A DNA stretch of 64,000 nucleotides from Bin107 sp965221655 (GTDB lineage Bacteria; UBA8248), in the NCBI GenBank assembly GCA_965221655.1, contig OZ244906.1:2790001-2854000 (forward strand). Reading direction: 5' to 3'. The position numbers and the translations under genes are program-made. Under the pieces are notes generated by a model. That model was given only the letters and a program-made list of their open reading frames with translations, searched no databases and was not told the origin of the DNA. Shown here one piece after another: positions 41,209-50,557 of this stretch. Numbering within the stretch: position 1 is the first letter of the stretch; each line of letters begins with the position of its first letter.

Positions 41209-42297
41209 ATGGCGAGAATCGAGCTCAAGGGATTGCGCAAGGTATTCGGCAGGAACATAGAGGCCGTGAAAAACCTCGATTTTACCATCGAGGAAGGCGA
41301 GTTCGTCGTCATCGTCGGCCCCTCGGGCTGCGGCAAGACGACCACGCTGCGCATGATCGCGGGCTTTGAGGACCCCACCGCGGGCGAGATCGCCATTGAC
41401 GGAAGAATCGTGAACGACGTGGACCCGGGCGACCGCGGGGTCGGCATGGTGTTCCAGACCCACGCGCTGTTTCCCCACAAGACGGTGGCGGAGAACATCG
41501 AGTTCGGCCCGCGCATGAAGAAGGTGCCGCCCGAAACGCGCAAGGAGCGCGTGCGCGAGGTGGCCGACGTGGTGCGCATCGGCCATCTGCTCGACAAGCT
41601 GCCCGCGCAGTGCTCGGGCGGCGAGGCGCAGCGCGCGGCCCTGGCGCGCACCCTCATCACCGACCCCTCCGCCTTCCTGCTCGACGAGCCGCTCTCGAGC
41701 CTCGACGCCAAGCTGCGCCGGGAGATGCGCGCGGAAATCGACCGCTTGCACGAGGAGCTCAAGAAGACGTTCGTCTACGTCACCCACGACCAGGAAGAAG
41801 CCATGACGCTCGCCGACCGCATCGTGGTGATGCGCGAGGGCGTCATCGAGCAGGTGGGCACCCCGCTCGACATCTACAACGACCCGGTGAGCTACTTTGT
41901 GGCGGATTTCTTCGGCAGCCCCTCGATGAACCTCATCCCCGGCCGCGTCGAGAGCGCGAACGGCGCCGACGCGGTGTTCACGGGCGGGGGCGAGAGCGTG
42001 CGCTTCGTCCTGCCTGCGGTCTACGCGGACGTCTCTCCGGGAGAATACACCCTGGGCGTGCGGCCCGAGCACGTGCTCGTGGGCGCTGAGAACGGGGCTT
42101 TCTCGTGCGACGTGCAGCTCGTTGAACCCCTCGGCAAGGACACCCTGCTCTATTTCGACCACGGTGCGGAGCGTCCCACCATTGCCGTCGTCGAGGCGAG
42201 CGACCGCTTCCGCGCCGGCGAGCGGCTCGGCGTCGGCTTCGACCCGGGGCACGTCTACCTCTTCGCTCCCGACGGCCGCCGCGTCCGCCAGGCGTAG
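41209..42297 (+). CDS. ABC transporter ATP-binding protein (UgpC/MalK type)
   Basis: The 362-residue ATPase of the importer. Walker A is GPSGCGKTT, the Q-loop FQTHALFPHKTV, Walker B FLLDEPLSSLD and the H-loop VTHDQEEAM. The signature motif is CSGGEAQR rather than LSGGQ-QR, an unusual but conservative change. The last 110 residues form the TOBE regulatory domain (LGVRPEHVLVG). It follows the permease by 8 nt. Confidence 0.93.
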   Translation: MARIELKGLRKVFGRNIEAVKNLDFTIEEGEFVVIVGPSGCGKTTTLRMIAGFEDPTAGEIAIDGRIVNDVDPGDRGVGMVFQTHALFPHKTVAENIEFGPRMKKVPPETRKERVREVADVVRIGHLLDKLPAQCSGGEAQRAALARTLITDPSAFLLDEPLSSLDAKLRREMRAEIDRLHEELKKTFVYVTHDQEEAMTLADRIVVMREGVIEQVGTPLDIYNDPVSYFVADFFGSPSMNLIPGRVESANGADAVFTGGGESVRFVLPAVYADVSPGEYTLGVRPEHVLVGAENGAFSCDVQLVEPLGKDTLLYFDHGAERPTIAVVEASDRFRAGERLGVGFDPGHVYLFAPDGRRVRQA

Positions 42298-42320
42298 GCG
42301 CGCATCAGGCAATAGCGCCG

Positions 42321-43025
42321 GTGGGCGACCAGCACGCGAGCGCCCTGCGCCGCCGCGAGGCGGCCCTCGCACTGCTTGCGGATATGCCCGCGGGCCGCGT
42401 GCTCGACGCGCCCTGCGGCAGCGGGGAGCTTTGCCGTGCGCTGCGCGAGCGGGGCCACGAGGTGCGGGCGGCGGACATCGATGAGGGCGTCTTCGCACAG
42501 GGGGACGTGCCCTTTGAGCGCGTGGACCTCAACCACGCGACCCCCTGGCCCGATGCGTTTTTCGACGCCGTCGTCTCGCTCGAGGGAATCGAGCACCTGG
42601 AAGCGCCCGCCCTGTGCATCCAGGAGTTCTTTCGCGTTCTGCGCCCCGGGGGGCGGCTCGTGCTCTCGACGCCCAACGTCAATAACGTGCAGTCTCGCCT
42701 GTTCTACCTGCTGGGAGGGCAGTTCGGGGGCTTCAAGACGCTCACGCGCAAGGCGCTCGAGCCCTCCTCGCGGGGGGCGGTTCACTGGCACGTCACCGTG
42801 CCCTACCTCCCCACGCTCGCCTTTCATCTCAACCGCGCGGGCTTCGCACTCGAGAAGGTGGAGGTGAGCTACGTCCGGCCCCGCAACCGCCTGCTTGCGC
42901 CCCTGGTTCTTCCCATGTGGCTGCGGGGGCTCACCAAGAAGGAGGGCACCGTCGAGCGGATGCTCGGCTCCTGGAAACTCCTGCTGGGGCACAGCGTGGT
43001 GCTGATGGCCGTCAAGCCCGGCTGA
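42321..43025 (+). CDS. Class I SAM-dependent methyltransferase
   Basis: A 234-residue methyltransferase. Motif I is RVLDAPCGSGELCRAL, motif II has RAADIDEG, and EGIEHLEAP and EFFRVLRPGGRLVLSTPNVNN match the UbiE/type 11 family. The start is GTG 42321, 23 nt after the ABC ATPase stop, so it may be cotranscribed, but nothing ties its substrate to the importer. The C-terminal region (MWLRGLTKKEGTVERMLGSW) is positively charged and may contact membrane or glycan. Confidence 0.82.
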   Translation: MGDQHASALRRREAALALLADMPAGRVLDAPCGSGELCRALRERGHEVRAADIDEGVFAQGDVPFERVDLNHATPWPDAFFDAVVSLEGIEHLEAPALCIQEFFRVLRPGGRLVLSTPNVNNVQSRLFYLLGGQFGGFKTLTRKALEPSSRGAVHWHVTVPYLPTLAFHLNRAGFALEKVEVSYVRPRNRLLAPLVLPMWLRGLTKKEGTVERMLGSWKLLLGHSVVLMAVKPG

Positions 43026-43036
43026 GAGTTCTTTCT

Positions 43037-43065
43037 TTGTGTTCCGCAGAGCGTTGCAGTATAAT
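43037..43065 (+). promoter_or_regulatory. Promoter of the DUF1302-RND module
   Basis: A perfect -10 TATAAT (43060-43065) with a weak -35 TTGTGT (43037-43042) at 17 bp. The ATG of the DUF1302 gene is 57 nt downstream. Confidence 0.6.
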
Positions 43066-43122
43066 CAGTATCGTCGATTCCTACATGTATTGATGAGCAC
43101 ACGACACAGGGAGGTCAGCGGC

Positions 43123-45225
43123 ATGCACCCAACCCAGTCCAGCGACTCCATCCATCGCCCGGGCTTTGGACGATCGACACGCCGCCGGGGGCGGTGCGCG
43201 CGCGCGGCCACCCTCGGCGGGTTCGCTCTCGCGTGTCTCCTCGCATGGGCGACGCCCGCGCAGGCGGAGGAGTTTCGCCACGGCGAGCTTGAGGGAAGCA
43301 TCGACTTCACCATCTCCCACGGCGTCACCTACCGCATGCAGGAGCGCGACAAACGCCTCATCGGCATTGCCAACGGCGGGACGGCGAACTCGGTCAACGG
43401 CGACGACGGCAACCTGAACTACGACAAGGGCACGGTGAGCAACGTCTCGAAGATTACGGGCGAGCTCGAGCTCGACTATGGTAACTTCGGCGCCTTCGTC
43501 CGCGTGCACGGCTTCTACGACATCGAGAACGAGGACGGCGACAGGAAGCGCGCTCCGCTTTCCTCTGAAGCCGGCGACCTGGTAGGCAAGGGTTTCGAGG
43601 TGCTCGACCTCTACGTCACCAGCTCGTTCGACATGGGCGGCGTGCCCGTGGACCTGCGCCTGGGCAACCACGTTCTCAACTGGGGCGAGAGCACCTTCAT
43701 CCAGAACGGCATCAACGTCATCAACCCCTTCGACGTGAGCAAGCTGCGCACGCCGGGGGCGGAGTTGCGCGACGGCCTCCTGCCCGTGCCGATGGTCTCC
43801 ACCTCGGTGGGGCTGAACGACAACGTCACCTTTGAGGGCTTCTACCAGGCGCGCTGGGAGAAAACAGAGCCCGACCCGGCGGGCACCTTCTTCTCGACGA
43901 GCGACGTGCTCGGCGACAAGGTCGTTTTCGGCTGGGGCGCCATCCCCGACACCGGGTTCAGCTTCGAGGGTCTGGGGGCGGGCCTCACCGCGCAGATCAA
44001 CACCGATCTCGCTGGTTTCACGCATCCCCTGCTGGGTGCGCTGCCCCAGCCCGCGCAGGCCGGTTTCGACCCGGACTTTGTGAGCGTGAAGCGCGCGAGG
44101 AGCGCCGAACCCGACGACAGCGGCCAGTGGGGGCTCGCCCTGCGCTACCTCGCAGAGGGCTTGAACAACACCGAGTTCGGTTTTTACTTCATCAACTACC
44201 ACAGCCGCCTGCCGCTTCTGGCCGGGCGCACGGGCACCGCCCAGGGCGTGAACGCCGGGCTGCTGGCGGCGGCGGCGGTCAGCGCCCAGAGTTCCAACAC
44301 CACGCAGGCGATAGTCGCGAGCCTCACGGCGGCCGGCGTGCCCGCCTCCCAGCTTCAGTTGCGGACTACTCTGGAGGTTGGCCGCATCGCCGGTCTGCTC
44401 GCCGTGGATCGCTACGCGAAGACGATGAGCTACTACGCCGAATACCCCGAGGACCTCCAGCTCCTGGGGGTGAGTTTCAACACGCAGCTCGGCGCTTCGG
44501 GCTGGGCGCTTCAGGGCGAATACTCCCGCCGCCTCGACGCTCCCCTGCAGATCGACGACGTCGAGCTCTTGCTGGCGGCGCTCACCCCGCTTTCGACCGA
44601 CGCGAGCGGCGTGCGCTGCACGAGCGGCTCCTCGTTCTCGCGCTACTGCATGAACCAGATTGGCGACTTCGGCACGGACACCTACGTGCGCGGCTACATC
44701 GAGCGCGACGTGAGTCAGTTCCAGGCCACCCTCACCAAGGTCTTCGGCCCCATGTTCGGGGCGAACAGCATGGCGTTCGTCACCGAGGCGGCCGTGTCGT
44801 ACGTGCACAACATGCCGGATAAGAGCGAGTTGCGCCTGGAAGCGCCGGGCACGACCACCAGCGGCAACCCCTTCCACGCGACCCTGGCGGGCGCGCACGC
44901 GAACACTCCCGCCGAGCCCGCGGACGCCTTTGCGGACGACACTTCATACGGCTACCGGCTGGCGGCGCGGCTTTCCTATCTCAACGCCATCGGCGCGGTG
45001 AACCTCTACCCGCGCTTGCAGTTCCAGCACGACGTGCAAGGCAACAGCCCCGGCCCCGGCGGACCGTTCCTGGAGGGCCGCAAGGCGCTGACGCTTGGTC
45101 TGGCGGCGAGCTATCTCAACCGCTGGCAGTTCGACCTGAGCTACACCACGTTCACCGGCGCGGGGCGACACAACCTGCTGAACGACCGCGACTCCGTTTC
45201 GGCCACCGTCAAATACCTGTTCTGA
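43123..45225 (+). CDS. DUF1302 family outer-membrane protein
   Basis: A 700-residue exported protein. The first 45 or so residues carry an Arg-rich n-region and a hydrophobic core ending ATPAQAEE, a signal peptide. The mature part is rich in alternating hydrophobic/polar strands: LGNHVLNWGESTFIQNG, NPFDVSKLRTPGAELRDGLL and the C-terminal strand ending VSATVKYLF with a terminal Phe, as for barrels inserted by BAM. DUF1302 proteins are predicted porins. The ATG is chosen from the GGAGG 8 nt upstream; the frame is open further up. First gene of a four-gene module. Confidence 0.87.
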   Translation: MHPTQSSDSIHRPGFGRSTRRRGRCARAATLGGFALACLLAWATPAQAEEFRHGELEGSIDFTISHGVTYRMQERDKRLIGIANGGTANSVNGDDGNLNYDKGTVSNVSKITGELELDYGNFGAFVRVHGFYDIENEDGDRKRAPLSSEAGDLVGKGFEVLDLYVTSSFDMGGVPVDLRLGNHVLNWGESTFIQNGINVINPFDVSKLRTPGAELRDGLLPVPMVSTSVGLNDNVTFEGFYQARWEKTEPDPAGTFFSTSDVLGDKVVFGWGAIPDTGFSFEGLGAGLTAQINTDLAGFTHPLLGALPQPAQAGFDPDFVSVKRARSAEPDDSGQWGLALRYLAEGLNNTEFGFYFINYHSRLPLLAGRTGTAQGVNAGLLAAAAVSAQSSNTTQAIVASLTAAGVPASQLQLRTTLEVGRIAGLLAVDRYAKTMSYYAEYPEDLQLLGVSFNTQLGASGWALQGEYSRRLDAPLQIDDVELLLAALTPLSTDASGVRCTSGSSFSRYCMNQIGDFGTDTYVRGYIERDVSQFQATLTKVFGPMFGANSMAFVTEAAVSYVHNMPDKSELRLEAPGTTTSGNPFHATLAGAHANTPAEPADAFADDTSYGYRLAARLSYLNAIGAVNLYPRLQFQHDVQGNSPGPGGPFLEGRKALTLGLAASYLNRWQFDLSYTTFTGAGRHNLLNDRDSVSATVKYLF

Positions 45226-45253
45226 TCACCGCGATGACAATGGAGTGAGCGCC

Positions 45254-46612
45254 ATGAAAACCATTATTCCCAGACTCGCCATCGTCGTCTTCTCGGCGTG
45301 CGTCGCCACGGCGGCCTCTGCCGCGGTTTCTCCTGAGGAAATCGCCCGCCTCGGCAAGGACCTCACCCCTCTCGGAGCGGAGCGGGCGGGCAACGCCGAG
45401 GGCACGATTCCGGAGTGGAAGGGCGGCATTACGACTCCGCCCGCGGGCTACAAGGTCGGCGATCACCACCCCGACCCCTATGCGGCGGACAAGCCCCTGT
45501 TCGTCATCACCGCGGCCAACGCGGCCAAGTACGCCCAAAAACTCTCGGTCGGCCACCGCAAGATGCTGGAGTTGTATCCTTCGTTCCGCATGCCGGTCTA
45601 CCCGACCCGGCGCAGCGCCTCGGCGCCCCAGCGCATCTACGAGGCGACCCGGCGGATCGCCGCCACCGCGAAGCTCGCACCAGGCGGCAACGGCGTTACG
45701 GGGGCGACGATAGGGATTCCCTTCCCGATTCCCAAGAGCGGCGTGGAGGTGATCTGGAACCACATGCTGCGCTACCGCAGCGTGTTCGCCAGGCGCACCA
45801 TCGGCCAGGCCGCCGTCGCCCGAAACGGCGACTATACGCTCGTGAAGTTCCACGACGCCTTAATCGCGCGCTACGCGCTGCCGGGCATGACGGAGGAGCG
45901 CCTCGACAACCGGATGATTCTCTTCATCCAGCAGGTGATGGCGCCCGCGCGGCTGGCGGGCAGCATTTTGCTGGCCCACGAGACGATCAACCAGGTCGTC
46001 GAGCCGCGCCACGTCTGGGTCTACAACCCCGGGCAGAGGCGGGTGCGCCGCGCGCCGAACGTCGCCTACGACAACCCGGGCACCGCAGCGGACGGACTGC
46101 GAACCAGCGATCAGTTCGACATGTACAACGGCGCGCCCAACCGCTACGACTGGAAACTCGTGGGCAAGCGCGAAATGTACGTTCCCTACAACAGCTACGC
46201 ACTGCACAGCGACAAGATTACCCACGCCGACGTTCTCGGCCCGCTGCACCCGAACCCGAAGTTTTTGCGCTACGAGCTGCACCGGGTCTGGGTGGTGGAC
46301 GCGACGCTCAAAGAAGGGGCGCGCCACATTTACAAGCGCCGCCGCTTCTACGTCGACGAGGATTCCTGGAACATTCTGGTCGTCGACATCTACGACAACA
46401 GGGATCGGCTCTGGCGCGTCTCCGAGGCGCACGTCATCAACTACTACGAGAAGCCCATGCTCTCCTCGACTCTCGAGGTGCACGCCGACGTGCAGGCGGG
46501 CCGCTACCTCGCCCTGGGTCTGCAGAACGAATACCCCATGGCGGACATGACCTCGGAACTCTCGCCCGGTGATTTCACGCCCGCGGCACTGCGCCGCATG
46601 GGCAGGAGATGA
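45254..46612 (+). CDS. DUF1329 family periplasmic/outer-membrane lipid-binding-like protein
   Basis: A 452-residue exported protein with signal peptide (MKTIIPRLAIVVFSACVATA). Family hallmarks are LGKDLTPLGAERAGNAEGTIPEWKGG in part, IPFPIPKSGVEVIWNHMLRY, VWVYNPGQRRVRRAPNVAYDNPG and HRVWVVDATLKEGARHIY. DUF1329 is a LolA/LolB-like fold by structure prediction in relatives, which suggests carrying a lipid-like ligand. It always tends to pair with DUF1302 genes. GGAG stands near the ATG and it overlaps the next gene by 4 nt. Confidence 0.87.
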   Translation: MKTIIPRLAIVVFSACVATAASAAVSPEEIARLGKDLTPLGAERAGNAEGTIPEWKGGITTPPAGYKVGDHHPDPYAADKPLFVITAANAAKYAQKLSVGHRKMLELYPSFRMPVYPTRRSASAPQRIYEATRRIAATAKLAPGGNGVTGATIGIPFPIPKSGVEVIWNHMLRYRSVFARRTIGQAAVARNGDYTLVKFHDALIARYALPGMTEERLDNRMILFIQQVMAPARLAGSILLAHETINQVVEPRHVWVYNPGQRRVRRAPNVAYDNPGTAADGLRTSDQFDMYNGAPNRYDWKLVGKREMYVPYNSYALHSDKITHADVLGPLHPNPKFLRYELHRVWVVDATLKEGARHIYKRRRFYVDEDSWNILVVDIYDNRDRLWRVSEAHVINYYEKPMLSSTLEVHADVQAGRYLALGLQNEYPMADMTSELSPGDFTPAALRRMGRR

Positions 46613-47568
46613 ACCGGGTACGCCCTCGGCCCGGGTGCGGCTTGTGCCCGGGCCTTTTGCTGGCTGTACTCCTCGCTTGTCCGGCGCTCGCAGGAGCGGC
46701 GGGCGCGGCGGCTCCTCCCGCGGCAAAACCGCTGTTGCTCGACGGCGCGGCGGTCGGCTCGCGCCTGGTGGTGGTAGGCGCGCGCGGCCTCGTGCTGGTT
46801 TCAACAGACGGCGGAGCGAGCTGGAGCCGGGGGCGCGCCCCCACCCGCGCCCTGCTCACGGCGGTGCACATGCACGACGCGCGCCTGGGCTGGGCGGTCG
46901 GGCATGACGCCGTCGTCCTGCGCACCGAGGACGGCGGAGCGAACTGGCGGCTGACCCACCAGGCTCCCCGGGATGAAAGCCCCCTGCTCGACGTGTGGTT
47001 TCGCGACGCGCGCAGGGGCTTCGCCGTCGGGGCGTACGGGTATTTTCTCTCCACCGTGGACGGCGGACGCACCTGGAGCCGCCGCACGATAGACGACGTG
47101 CACTTGAACGCCATCGTCCCCGCGGGCGGGGAGCGGCTGTTCCTCGCGGGCGAGGCGGGGGCGATTTATCGCAGCGACGACGACGGTGCCACCTGGCGCA
47201 GGCTGCGCTCGCCCTATGCGGGTTCTTGGTTCGGCGCCCTGGCCACGGAGGCGGGGAAGCTGCTGATCTTTGGCCTCAGGGGCCGCATGTATCGCACCGA
47301 AGACGGCGGCGGCACCTGGGCGCGGGTGCCCACGCCTACTGAGGCGACGCTCACCGACGCGGTGCGGGTGAAGCCCGGCCTGTTGCTGGTAACGGGTCTT
47401 GAGGGCGCTCTGCTCGTCAGCCGCGACGGAGGGCGCAGCGTCTCGACCGAACCCGCCTTCCGCTCGCCCGCCTCGCGCCAGGGCATTTCGACCGCACTCG
47501 TGCTGCCGGGCGGCGACGTGCTGCTGCTCGGAGAGTTCGGCCTGGTGCGTCTGCCCCGCGCCGCGTAG
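46609..47568 (+). CDS. YCF48/BNR-type beta-propeller exported protein
   Basis: A 319-residue periplasmic beta-propeller. An N-terminal signal (GLCPGLLLAVLLACPALAGA) is followed by repeated Asp-box motifs STDGGASWSR, TEDGGANWR, TVDGGRTWSR, SDDDGATWRR and TEDGGGTWAR, about 45 residues apart. In plants and cyanobacteria YCF48 assists photosystem II assembly; here no photosynthesis genes occur, so it is probably an assembly or scaffold factor for the RND complex, an inference from gene order. Confidence 0.85.
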   Translation: MNRVRPRPGCGLCPGLLLAVLLACPALAGAAGAAAPPAAKPLLLDGAAVGSRLVVVGARGLVLVSTDGGASWSRGRAPTRALLTAVHMHDARLGWAVGHDAVVLRTEDGGANWRLTHQAPRDESPLLDVWFRDARRGFAVGAYGYFLSTVDGGRTWSRRTIDDVHLNAIVPAGGERLFLAGEAGAIYRSDDDGATWRRLRSPYAGSWFGALATEAGKLLIFGLRGRMYRTEDGGGTWARVPTPTEATLTDAVRVKPGLLLVTGLEGALLVSRDGGRSVSTEPAFRSPASRQGISTALVLPGGDVLLLGEFGLVRLPRAA

Positions 47569-47571
47569 CCG

Positions 47572-49878
47572 ATGTCTCCGGCACCCCCCTCCTCACTCAC
47601 GAGACTGCTCGAGCGCGTTCTGTTCTCGCGCCGCCCGCTGGTTCTCGCCGTCTTCGGCCTGATGACGGCGTGGATGCTCTGGCTGGCGACGGGTCTGGGC
47701 GTGGACGCGGGCTTCAGCAAGATGGTGCCGCTTGAGCACGAATACATGCGCACCTACCTCCAGCACCGCGAGAAGTTCGGCGGGGCGGACCGTGTGGCGG
47801 TGGCGGTCGTGGCGCGCGGGGGCGACATATTCACGCCTGCGTTCTTCGAGCAACTCCGCAAGGTGAGCGACGCGGTGTTCTTTATCCCCGGCGTGGACCG
47901 CACCCAGGTCTACTCCGTGTTCACGCCCAACGTGCGCTACACCGAGGTGGTCGAGGAGGGCATCGCCGCGGGCAACGTGCTGCCCTCGGACTTTCGGCCC
48001 ACGCCGGAGGGGTTCGCGCGGGTGCGCGAGAACATCATCAAGGCGGGGATCGTCGGCAGACTGGTGGCCAACGACTTCTCGGGCGCGCTCGTGAGCGCGC
48101 GGCTGCAGGAGTTTCACCCCCACACGGGCGCGCGGCTCGACTATCTGCGCGTCGCGCGCGAACTGGAGGCCATACGCAAGACGGCCGAGGCGAGCGGCGC
48201 GGTGCGGGTGCACGTCATCGGGTTCGCCAAGGTGCTGGGGGAGATAACCGAAGGCGCGACCCAGGTGCTCGCGTTTTTCGGCGTCGCCGTGCTCATCACC
48301 GCTTTTTTCGTGTTCGCCTACACGCGCTCGCTGCTTCTCGCCGCGATGCCGCTGGGCTGCTCCCTGGTGGCGGTGGTCTGGCAGCTCGGCGCACTCGCGG
48401 GGCTGGGCTTCGGCATCGACCCCATGTCCATGCTGGTGCCCTTTCTCGTGTTCGCCATCGGGGTGAGCCACGGGGTGCAGATGGTGGGTGCGGTGCGCGC
48501 AGAGGGCGGGGGAGGGGTGGAGGCCGCACGGGCGAGCTTTCGCCGCCTGCTGCTGCCCGGGTCGGTGGCGCTGGTGTCGGACGCCGTGGGTTTCGTGGCC
48601 ATCTGGCTCATCAAGGTGCGCGTCATACAGGAAATCGCCATCACCGCGAGCCTGGGCGTCGCCGCCATCATCCTGACGAACCTGGGGCTGCTGCCGGTCG
48701 TGCTTTCCTATTTGCGCGCGCAGCCGCGGCGGGCGGAGCGCGCGTGGTTCGCGCAGGCGGTCTGGGAGCGCGCCGCGCGGATTGCGCGCCCGCGGCCCGC
48801 CACGCTGGTCATAGGCGTGGCGGCGGCATTGCTGGTTCTGGGCGCGCGCTACGCCCCCGAGGTGCGCGTGGGCGATCAGCACCGCGGCGTGCCGGAGTTG
48901 CGCGCCAGCGCGGTCTACAACCGCGACAGCGAGGCGATAGCGCGCCTGTTCGACATCGGCGTGGACGTGCTGACGGCGATCGCCGAGACCAAGGCGGAGG
49001 GCTGCGTCGACCACGCGGTGATGCGCGAGATCGACGAATTCGAGTGGCACATGCGCAACGTGGAGGGCGTGCGCTCGGTGCGCGGCCTCGCGGGCATTGT
49101 GCGCAAGCTCAACGCGGGCTGGAACGAGGGGAGCCTCAAGTGGCGCACGCTCCCGCGCAACAGCCAGGCGCTCGCCCAGTCGGTCGCCCTCGTGCCGACG
49201 AGCAGCGGGCTGCTGAACGCCGACTGCTCGACGATGCCCGTCATGATCTACACCGCCGACCACAAGTCGGAAACCATCCGGCGCGTCGTCGCCGCCGTCA
49301 AGGAGTTCGGCGCGCAGCGGCGCGATTCGCTCGTCTCTTTTCGTCTGGCGGCGGGCAACGTGGGCGTGATGGCGGCGACGAACGAAGAGATAGAAGCGGC
49401 GCAGTTCCCCATCATCGGCTACGTCTACGCGGCAGTCATCGTGCTGTGCCTGCTCTCGTTTCGCTCGGTGGCGGCGACGGTGTGCATCGTCGCTCCCCTG
49501 GCGCTGGTCTCCCTGCTCGCCTACGCGCTCATGGACTTTCTCCAAATCGGCCTCAAGGTCTCCACCCTGCCCGTGGTGGCCCTGGGCGTGGGCATCGGCG
49601 TGGACTACGGGATATACATCTGCGGGCGGCTGCTCGGCTATCTCAGGGAGGGGCTGGACTTCGGGGCGGCTTATGAGCGCACGCTGGCCACCACGGGGGC
49701 GGGGGTGGTGCTCACCGGGCTGACGCTGGGTCTGGGGGTGGCGACGTGGATATTCGCCCCCCTCAAGCTCCAGGCCGACATGGGGACGGTGCTCTCCTTC
49801 ATGTTCCTGGTGAACATGATCGGCGCCATCGTGTTGCTGCCCGCTCTGGGCGCGTTTTTGATGCGGGGGCGCACGTGA
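47572..49878 (+). CDS. RND/MMPL superfamily transporter
   Basis: A 768-residue inner-membrane permease with the two-fold repeat of MMPL/HpnN-type RND proteins: one helix (res 25-42), a periplasmic loop, five helices around 235-400, then a second similar half. GFAKVLGEITEGATQVLAFF, FAIGVSHGVQMVGAV and VVALGVGIGVDYGIYICGRLLG are the transmembrane signatures, with the proton-relay Asp in GVDYG. It has no fusion partner or outer-membrane channel of the TolC kind; DUF1302 may play that role. Three nucleotides separate it from the YCF48 gene. Confidence 0.9.
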   Translation: MSPAPPSSLTRLLERVLFSRRPLVLAVFGLMTAWMLWLATGLGVDAGFSKMVPLEHEYMRTYLQHREKFGGADRVAVAVVARGGDIFTPAFFEQLRKVSDAVFFIPGVDRTQVYSVFTPNVRYTEVVEEGIAAGNVLPSDFRPTPEGFARVRENIIKAGIVGRLVANDFSGALVSARLQEFHPHTGARLDYLRVARELEAIRKTAEASGAVRVHVIGFAKVLGEITEGATQVLAFFGVAVLITAFFVFAYTRSLLLAAMPLGCSLVAVVWQLGALAGLGFGIDPMSMLVPFLVFAIGVSHGVQMVGAVRAEGGGGVEAARASFRRLLLPGSVALVSDAVGFVAIWLIKVRVIQEIAITASLGVAAIILTNLGLLPVVLSYLRAQPRRAERAWFAQAVWERAARIARPRPATLVIGVAAALLVLGARYAPEVRVGDQHRGVPELRASAVYNRDSEAIARLFDIGVDVLTAIAETKAEGCVDHAVMREIDEFEWHMRNVEGVRSVRGLAGIVRKLNAGWNEGSLKWRTLPRNSQALAQSVALVPTSSGLLNADCSTMPVMIYTADHKSETIRRVVAAVKEFGAQRRDSLVSFRLAAGNVGVMAATNEEIEAAQFPIIGYVYAAVIVLCLLSFRSVAATVCIVAPLALVSLLAYALMDFLQIGLKVSTLPVVALGVGIGVDYGIYICGRLLGYLREGLDFGAAYERTLATTGAGVVLTGLTLGLGVATWIFAPLKLQADMGTVLSFMFLVNMIGAIVLLPALGAFLMRGRT

Positions 49879-49910
49879 GCGCAGCCGCCGCGCGCGCACT
49901 GCGAGGTGAA

Positions 49911-49960
49911 ACCCGGGAAAACCCGGGAAAACGCGGGAAAACCCGGTAAAACGTGGGAAG
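49911..49960. repeat. Five tandem 10-bp repeats, consensus acccgggaaa
   Basis: Copies at 49911, 49921, 49931, 49941 and 49951; copies three to five carry one to three substitutions. The period is close to one helical turn, so the CCCGGG palindromes face the same side of the DNA. It lies between the RND and DUF192 genes. Confidence 0.85.
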
Positions 49961-50073
49961 AATCGCGCGGGAGAAGAGCGTCGTTTTTCTCTCCCGGGGG
50001 GCGGAGACGCCAAAGCGGCGCGTGGAGCCGGGCGGCGGCGTGGCGTCGCCTCGACGGGAATCTCGTGCGCACA

Positions 50074-50553
50074 ATGTTATTCTGTAAAGGATTGTTGGGC
50101 AGGCGCGCGTTCGCTGCCTGTGCGGCGGCGCTCGGCCTCGCCCTGTGGTGGGGGTATGCGGCGGGCGCAGCCCCGTTCGGGCGCGCTTCGGTGCGCGTCG
50201 CCCAGAGCGGGCGCGAGGCGTGGCTTTCCGTCGAGATCGCCCGCAGCCCGCGCGCCCGCGCGCAGGGGCTCTCGGGCAGGGCGCACCTGGCCGAGAACGC
50301 GGGGATGCTCTTCGTCTTCCCGGACGCGGCGCGGCGCTTTTTCTGGATGAAGGACACGCGCATCCCCCTCTCGCTCGCCTTCATCGACGGGGGCGGGCGC
50401 ATCGTCGAGATCGTCCGCCTCCCGCCCCACGTACCGGGCGGGCGCATCGCCTCCCACCTCTCGCGCCACAAGGCGAGTCGGGTGCTGGAGGTGAACCGGG
50501 GGTGGTTCCTGCGCAACGGCCTGGGCGTAGGCGCGCGCGTGTTCGTGGAGTGA
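50074..50553 (+). CDS. DUF192 family exported protein
   Basis: A 159-residue protein with an N-terminal membrane or signal segment (FAACAAALGLALWWGYAAGA) and the DUF192 core: ARAQGLSGRAHLAENAGMLFVF, FWMKDTRIPLSLAFID and VLEVNRGWFLRNGLGVG. The family is structurally known but without an assigned function. The ATG start has little Shine-Dalgarno; an upstream GTG two codons before is possible. It ends 4 nt from the convergent LLM gene. Confidence 0.82.
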   Translation: MLFCKGLLGRRAFAACAAALGLALWWGYAAGAAPFGRASVRVAQSGREAWLSVEIARSPRARAQGLSGRAHLAENAGMLFVFPDAARRFFWMKDTRIPLSLAFIDGGGRIVEIVRLPPHVPGGRIASHLSRHKASRVLEVNRGWFLRNGLGVGARVFVE

Positions 50554-50557
50554 ATTC

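Noticed and set aside
46609..47568. YCF48 homologue as a sign of photosynthesis
   Set aside because: No photosystem or chlorophyll genes are near, and Asp-box propellers occur widely in RND neighbourhoods.
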